Of a stretch of DNA of 9,814 bases, positions 6,547 through 9,814 are shown piece after piece; position 1 is the first letter of the stretch; every line of letters starts with the position of its first letter. The notes below the pieces were generated by a model, which ran no database searches, was not told where the DNA came from, and saw nothing but the letters and a program-made list of their open reading frames with translations. The translations under genes were made by a program, and so were the position numbers. This stretch comes from Chlamydiia bacterium (GTDB lineage Bacteria > Chlamydiota > Chlamydiia > Chlamydiales > FEN-1388), in contig JAHFTM010000045.1 in the NCBI GenBank assembly GCA_023269335.1, positions 1 through 9,814 of the forward strand, read 5' to 3'.

Positions 6547-7867
6547 CAGTCTGCTCAGTATTTACAATCTTTGTGGGCCAGTATTTACTAATAATTGCCT
6601 GTTTTACCCCTACTTCTTCCGGTTTAAAACATTCGGCAAATATCTTCCAGCCCATATCAAGGGCATCTTCAAGAGATAAGTTAACGTCAAGATTCATCAT
6701 CTTCGCCTCAAAAAGGCGAGAGTAGTGTAGGAGCTGCTCATCCCATTTGGAAAGGCGAAAACCCATGGATCTTCTCTCACGTGCTTTTTTAGACTCAGCA
6801 TACAGGCGGATCATAGCGTTGGCTAAGTCGCCATGGTCTTCACGCGTCACCTTTCCAATGACCAGCTGCTTCAAGCGAGACAGCGATCCAAAGGGATCAA
6901 TGGAACCATTATGAAGGTAGTACTGACCTTCCGTAATGTAGCCTGTATTATCAGGAATTGGATGCGTCACATCATCACCCGGCATGGTGGTGACAGCTAC
7001 AATAGTGATCGAACCACTGCCATCCATGGCTACAGCTTTTTCATAACGCGAGGCTAGGTCTGAATAAAGTGAGCCTGGATAGCCGCGGTTTGAGGGGATT
7101 TGGTCCATGGTAATAGCAATCTCTTTGATGCTATCGGCAAAGGCTGTCATGTCGGTTAAGAGCACAAGGACATCGTAGTCTTGTAGTGCAAAACGTTCCG
7201 CACAGGCAAGCGCCATATCAGGCACCAAGATACACTCCACAGCAGGATCTGTGGCACGGTGGATAAACATCACCGTTTTATTCATCGAACCTGATTTTTC
7301 TGCATTATCGATGAAGGCTTGGTACTCGCTAAAAGTAAGTCCCATGCCTCCAATAATCACCACATCGGCATCCGTTTGGTTGGCAATGCGCATTAAAAGT
7401 GCATTATAGGGCTCACCGGCTACAGAAAAAATAGGGATTTTTTGCGATTTGACAAGACAGTTGAATACATCGATCATAGGGATGTTTGTGCGTACCATTT
7501 CACGCGGTATAATTCTGCGAACAGGATTGAAGGCAGGCCCTGCAATGTCAATAGCATCACCTACAATGTCTGGGCCATTGTCGATGGGGACACCTGAACC
7601 GCTAAATCTTCTACCAAAAAGAGCATCGCTAAAAATGACCTGTATTTCATGGCCTAGGAAGGTGACCTTGTCTCCTGTTGAAATACCTCGAGTACTTTGA
7701 AACACTTGCAACGTTACTTTTTTACCGTCGATTCTGAGCACCGAAGCGTAGGCGTGGCGGCCATTTTTTAAGTCTACGCGGGCAAGTTCACCAAGGCCAA
7801 CTTTTTCAGCCGTTACGGTAATGAGGTTACCGCGCATGTCATCTATTTTTTCATATACTGTTCTCAT
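6539..7867 (-). CDS. atpB: V-type ATP synthase subunit B (non-catalytic nucleotide-binding subunit)
   Basis: A 442-residue protein of the A/V-ATPase B family, which alternates with AtpA in the A3B3 head. The P-loop position is degenerate ([12 protein letters not shown], about 147-158, without the GKT), as expected for the non-catalytic subunit. Other family landmarks are [12 protein letters not shown] (125-136), [19 protein letters not shown] (260-278) with residues that complete the catalytic site at the A/B interface, and SLSRLKQL followed by TREDHGDL (328-348). The B-family KTREDH-type motif appears as KVTREDH. Start ATG is 8 nt after the atpA stop, with AGGT about 6 nt upstream overlapping the end of atpA. 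The length is near the usual 430-460 residues. Confidence 0.97.
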   Translation of the reverse strand: MRTVYEKIDDMRGNLITVTAEKVGLGELARVDLKNGRHAYASVLRIDGKKVTLQVFQSTRGISTGDKVTFLGHEIQVIFSDALFGRRFSGSGVPIDNGPDIVGDAIDIAGPAFNPVRRIIPREMVRTNIPMIDVFNCLVKSQKIPIFSVAGEPYNALLMRIANQTDADVVIIGGMGLTFSEYQAFIDNAEKSGSMNKTVMFIHRATDPAVECILVPDMALACAERFALQDYDVLVLLTDMTAFADSIKEIAITMDQIPSNRGYPGSLYSDLASRYEKAVAMDGSGSITIVAVTTMPGDDVTHPIPDNTGYITEGQYYLHNGSIDPFGSLSRLKQLVIGKVTREDHGDLANAMIRLYAESKKARERRSMGFRLSKWDEQLLHYSRLFEAKMMNLDVNLSLEDALDMGWKIFAECFKPEEVGVKQAIISKYWPTKIVNTEQTDG

Positions 7868-7875
7868 GGATTTAC

Positions 7876-9681
7876 CTATACCTTTCCATCGCTGGCTAAT
7901 AAATGACTGGCTAATAAAACGTCAATTTCTTGCAGTGCATCTTTATATTTTGCTGATTCAAAGATCATGAAATTGCTGTTTTTAATTTTATTTTGTAGCT
8001 GTAAAAAGAAGCTGCGGGCTTGGTCGTGATCTGTAAATGAATAGTGCATCAGAAAGACGCGTCTAATAAATGAAAGCGTCGCAATTTGCCTTTTCAGTGG
8101 GCAGTAGGCATCTTCTTTGTCAAAAGCATTTTGCTGTAGGTAGCAAAAATCATACAGTTCGGCTTTTAAGTAGGTGATCATATCATCCATTGCTACACCC
8201 TCTTCGCCGACAACTTCCATCCTTTTTCGGATCTCATCGCCTTCACGAAGTAATTTCGCCATCATTTTTATGGTGTCAACCCATTCAGGCATCACTTCTG
8301 ACAGCTCCTCACCCACAGGGATGAGATATTTTGACCAGGAAATCAATGGATCGATAGCAGGATAGCGCCTTGAATCGGAACGCTCTCTAGACAGTCCCAA
8401 GAAAGCACCTACCACTGAAAGCGTAGCTTGCGTTACTGGCTCCTCAAAGTTTCCACCAGCAGGTGAGACAGCACCACCTATTGTAAGAGAGCCTGTAGAG
8501 CCGTTTTTAAGAGAAAGCATACCTGAACGCTCATAGAAAGCTGCTATGCGTGAAGCAAGGTAGGCAGGAAAGGCTTCTTCACCAGGGATCTCTTCAAGAC
8601 GGCCAGACATTTCGCGCATCGCCTGTGCCCAGCGTGAGGTAGAGTCAGCAAGTAAGAGCACATCAAGTCCCATTTGGCGATAGTATTCAGCGATCGTAGC
8701 TCCCATGTAGACAGAGGACTCGCGGGCTGCAACCGGCATAGAGGATGTGTTACAAATGATGATCGTGCGCTTCATCAGTGATTCATTTGTGTGTGGGTCT
8801 ACAAGATGAGGAAATTCTTTAAGAACTTCAACAACCTCACCTGCACGCTCTCCACAGGCAACGACAACGACGATGTCCACGGAAGAGTATTTTGCTAAGT
8901 GGTGTTGCAGTACAGTCTTACCTGCGCCAAATGGTCCGGGCGAGCAAAAAGTGCCCCCTTTCATCAATGGAAATTGGGTGTCAATAGTACGAAGACCTGT
9001 ATCCATCATCTTTTGCGGTTTGATGCGCTCACCTTCGAAAAGTGGCATTTTGATGGGCCATTTTTGCAGCATGGTAAATTGATGCTCGACGCCCTTTTCA
9101 TCAACGGCTTTCGCTACTACTGTAGTTACAGGGTAAGAGCCGCTTTTGATCATCCAAGTAATCTTATATTTGCCAAAAGAGGCGAAGGGGATCATGATGT
9201 GATGATGAAAACGATTTTCAAGAGTAGTTCCAAGTGTGTCGCCCCGAGTAAGTAGCTGACCTACTTTGGCTACAGGATCAAAATCCCAGTGCTTTTGCCT
9301 GTCGAGTGGCGGTAAATAGACCCCGCGCGGTAAAAAAAAGCCGCCGACGTTGGCTACTTCTTCAAGTGGATTTTCAAGACCATCGAGAATATTGCCGATG
9401 AGTCCAGGCCCAAGTTCTGCCTCAAGCAGCTCGCCTGTAAAACGCACTGGTGTATTGAGTTCAACTTCTCGGGTGTCTTCGAAAACTTGCAGCTTTGCTT
9501 CATTGCCAATAATTTCAATGATCTCTCCTTTGAGCTCGATATCTCCAAGGCGCACCATGGCAACTTCCCCTTGACGAACCAATCCTTCAAATTCTACTTG
9601 CAAAAGATTTCCAAAGGCTTTCCGAACCCATCCACGAGTTTCTTTCAGGGCATCTTTTGTGACTACTGATTTCTCAGACAT
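7876..9681 (-). CDS. atpA: V-type ATP synthase catalytic subunit A
   Basis: A 601-residue protein with all landmarks of the catalytic A subunit. An N-terminal beta-barrel region (about 12-85) is followed by the A-specific insertion (about 110-200, including [20 protein letters not shown]). Walker A GPFGAGKT is at 249-256. CGERAGEV at 276-283 contains the catalytic Glu278. The Walker B strand is [14 protein letters not shown] with Asp346. A helical C-terminal domain follows from about 450. It hydrolyses or makes ATP at the A/B interfaces of the cytoplasmic head. In chlamydiae the complex may use host-imported ATP to energise the membrane; direction cannot be read from sequence. The ATG has AGGA 8 nt upstream and lies 15 nt after the preceding gene's stop. 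The length matches chlamydial A subunits (about 590-600). Confidence 0.97.
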   Translation of the reverse strand: MSEKSVVTKDALKETRGWVRKAFGNLLQVEFEGLVRQGEVAMVRLGDIELKGEIIEIIGNEAKLQVFEDTREVELNTPVRFTGELLEAELGPGLIGNILDGLENPLEEVANVGGFFLPRGVYLPPLDRQKHWDFDPVAKVGQLLTRGDTLGTTLENRFHHHIMIPFASFGKYKITWMIKSGSYPVTTVVAKAVDEKGVEHQFTMLQKWPIKMPLFEGERIKPQKMMDTGLRTIDTQFPLMKGGTFCSPGPFGAGKTVLQHHLAKYSSVDIVVVVACGERAGEVVEVLKEFPHLVDPHTNESLMKRTIIICNTSSMPVAARESSVYMGATIAEYYRQMGLDVLLLADSTSRWAQAMREMSGRLEEIPGEEAFPAYLASRIAAFYERSGMLSLKNGSTGSLTIGGAVSPAGGNFEEPVTQATLSVVGAFLGLSRERSDSRRYPAIDPLISWSKYLIPVGEELSEVMPEWVDTIKMMAKLLREGDEIRKRMEVVGEEGVAMDDMITYLKAELYDFCYLQQNAFDKEDAYCPLKRQIATLSFIRRVFLMHYSFTDHDQARSFFLQLQNKIKNSNFMIFESAKYKDALQEIDVLLASHLLASDGKV

Positions 9682-9696
9682 AATAATTTTCCTAAT

Positions 9697-9814
9697 TTAG
9701 GCAAGTATCTGCTCTATAAGCTCTAACCCTTTCTTTTTATCTAGTTTGAGCCATTTTTCTACAATTTTGTGCTGGATGACATAACCTAAAACGCAAGATA
9801 CATCAAATGTATGC
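9697..9814 (-). CDS. C-terminal end of a V-ATPase operon protein (probable CT309/DUF2764-like)
   Basis: Minus-strand frame open from the right edge for 38 codons to a TAA at 9699-9697, 15 nt before the atpA start. The visible tail (HTFDVSCVLGYVIQHKI, then VEKWLKLDKKKGLELIEQIL) is amphipathic and helical. The neighbouring order is known: in Chlamydia an uncharacterised protein of the DUF2764 family (CT309) lies between atpE and atpA. Position, spacing and the helical tail with its GYVIQHKIVEKW segment fit that protein, but the fragment is too short for firm family assignment. Many non-chlamydial A/V-type operons have subunits C or F before A, so a C-like role is an inference. Confidence 0.7.
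   Translation of the reverse strand, partial: HTFDVSCVLGYVIQHKIVEKWLKLDKKKGLELIEQILA

Noticed and set aside
8899..9255. A 118-codon plus-strand frame opposite atpA
   Set aside because: It is antisense to the P-loop region of a highly conserved gene, resembles no family I know and is best explained by codon constraint on the other strand.
1..9814. Search for CRISPR arrays, tRNA/rRNA genes, insertion sequences or a toxin-antitoxin/defence system
   Set aside because: No regularly spaced repeats, cloverleaf-like elements, transposase motifs or paired small toxin-like genes were seen. The Nudix gene stands alone and does not form part of a recognisable defence cassette.

Overview
The window comes from a member of the Chlamydiota, most likely an environmental (Parachlamydia-like) lineage rather than Chlamydiaceae. 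The main evidence is a minus-strand V/A-type ATPase operon in the chlamydial gene order: [upstream small gene]-atpA-atpB-atpD-atpI-atpK. Its proteins carry chlamydial-looking sequence, for example AtpI with the PTYLENKG motif and an HGLRLNFLEWY tail, and a B subunit with a degenerate P-loop [13 protein letters not shown] could not assign a genus from sequence alone.

Right part (about 3.4-9.8 kb, minus strand). Reading leftward from the right edge there is the last 38 codons of a gene that sits where chlamydiae carry an uncharacterised V-ATPase-associated protein (CT309/DUF2764-like). It is followed by atpA (catalytic subunit), atpB (regulatory nucleotide-binding subunit), atpD (central stalk), atpI (membrane stator, ion half-channel) and atpK (rotor ring proteolipid). 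The first five genes are packed with 15-nt and 8-nt gaps and then 8-nt and 11-nt overlaps. atpK stands apart behind a 159-nt leader that can fold into a nested hairpin. AtpK keeps the residues that bind Na+ in Enterococcus NtpK, so the machine may be Na+-coupled.

Middle (3312-3404). Convergent transcription from both sides ends in a 93-bp spacer with three consecutive inverted repeats. The last is an A-tract/GC/T-tract palindrome that should terminate transcription in both directions.

Left part (1-3.3 kb). This is an accessory cluster. Two plus-strand genes 15 nt apart (1338-2516 and 2532-3311) encode leucine-rich-repeat proteins with Ser/Thr/Ala-rich N-termini. A minus-strand Nudix hydrolase gene (746-1255) diverges from them. 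A further minus-strand gene (1-633, open at the left edge) encodes another protein with an Ala/Pro-rich N-terminus and a short LRR-like segment. The three LRR-type proteins look like diverged relatives and are candidate secreted host-interaction proteins, but no secretion signal can be proven by reading. No tRNA, rRNA, IS element or CRISPR array was seen, and there is no gene-free stretch longer than 300 bases.
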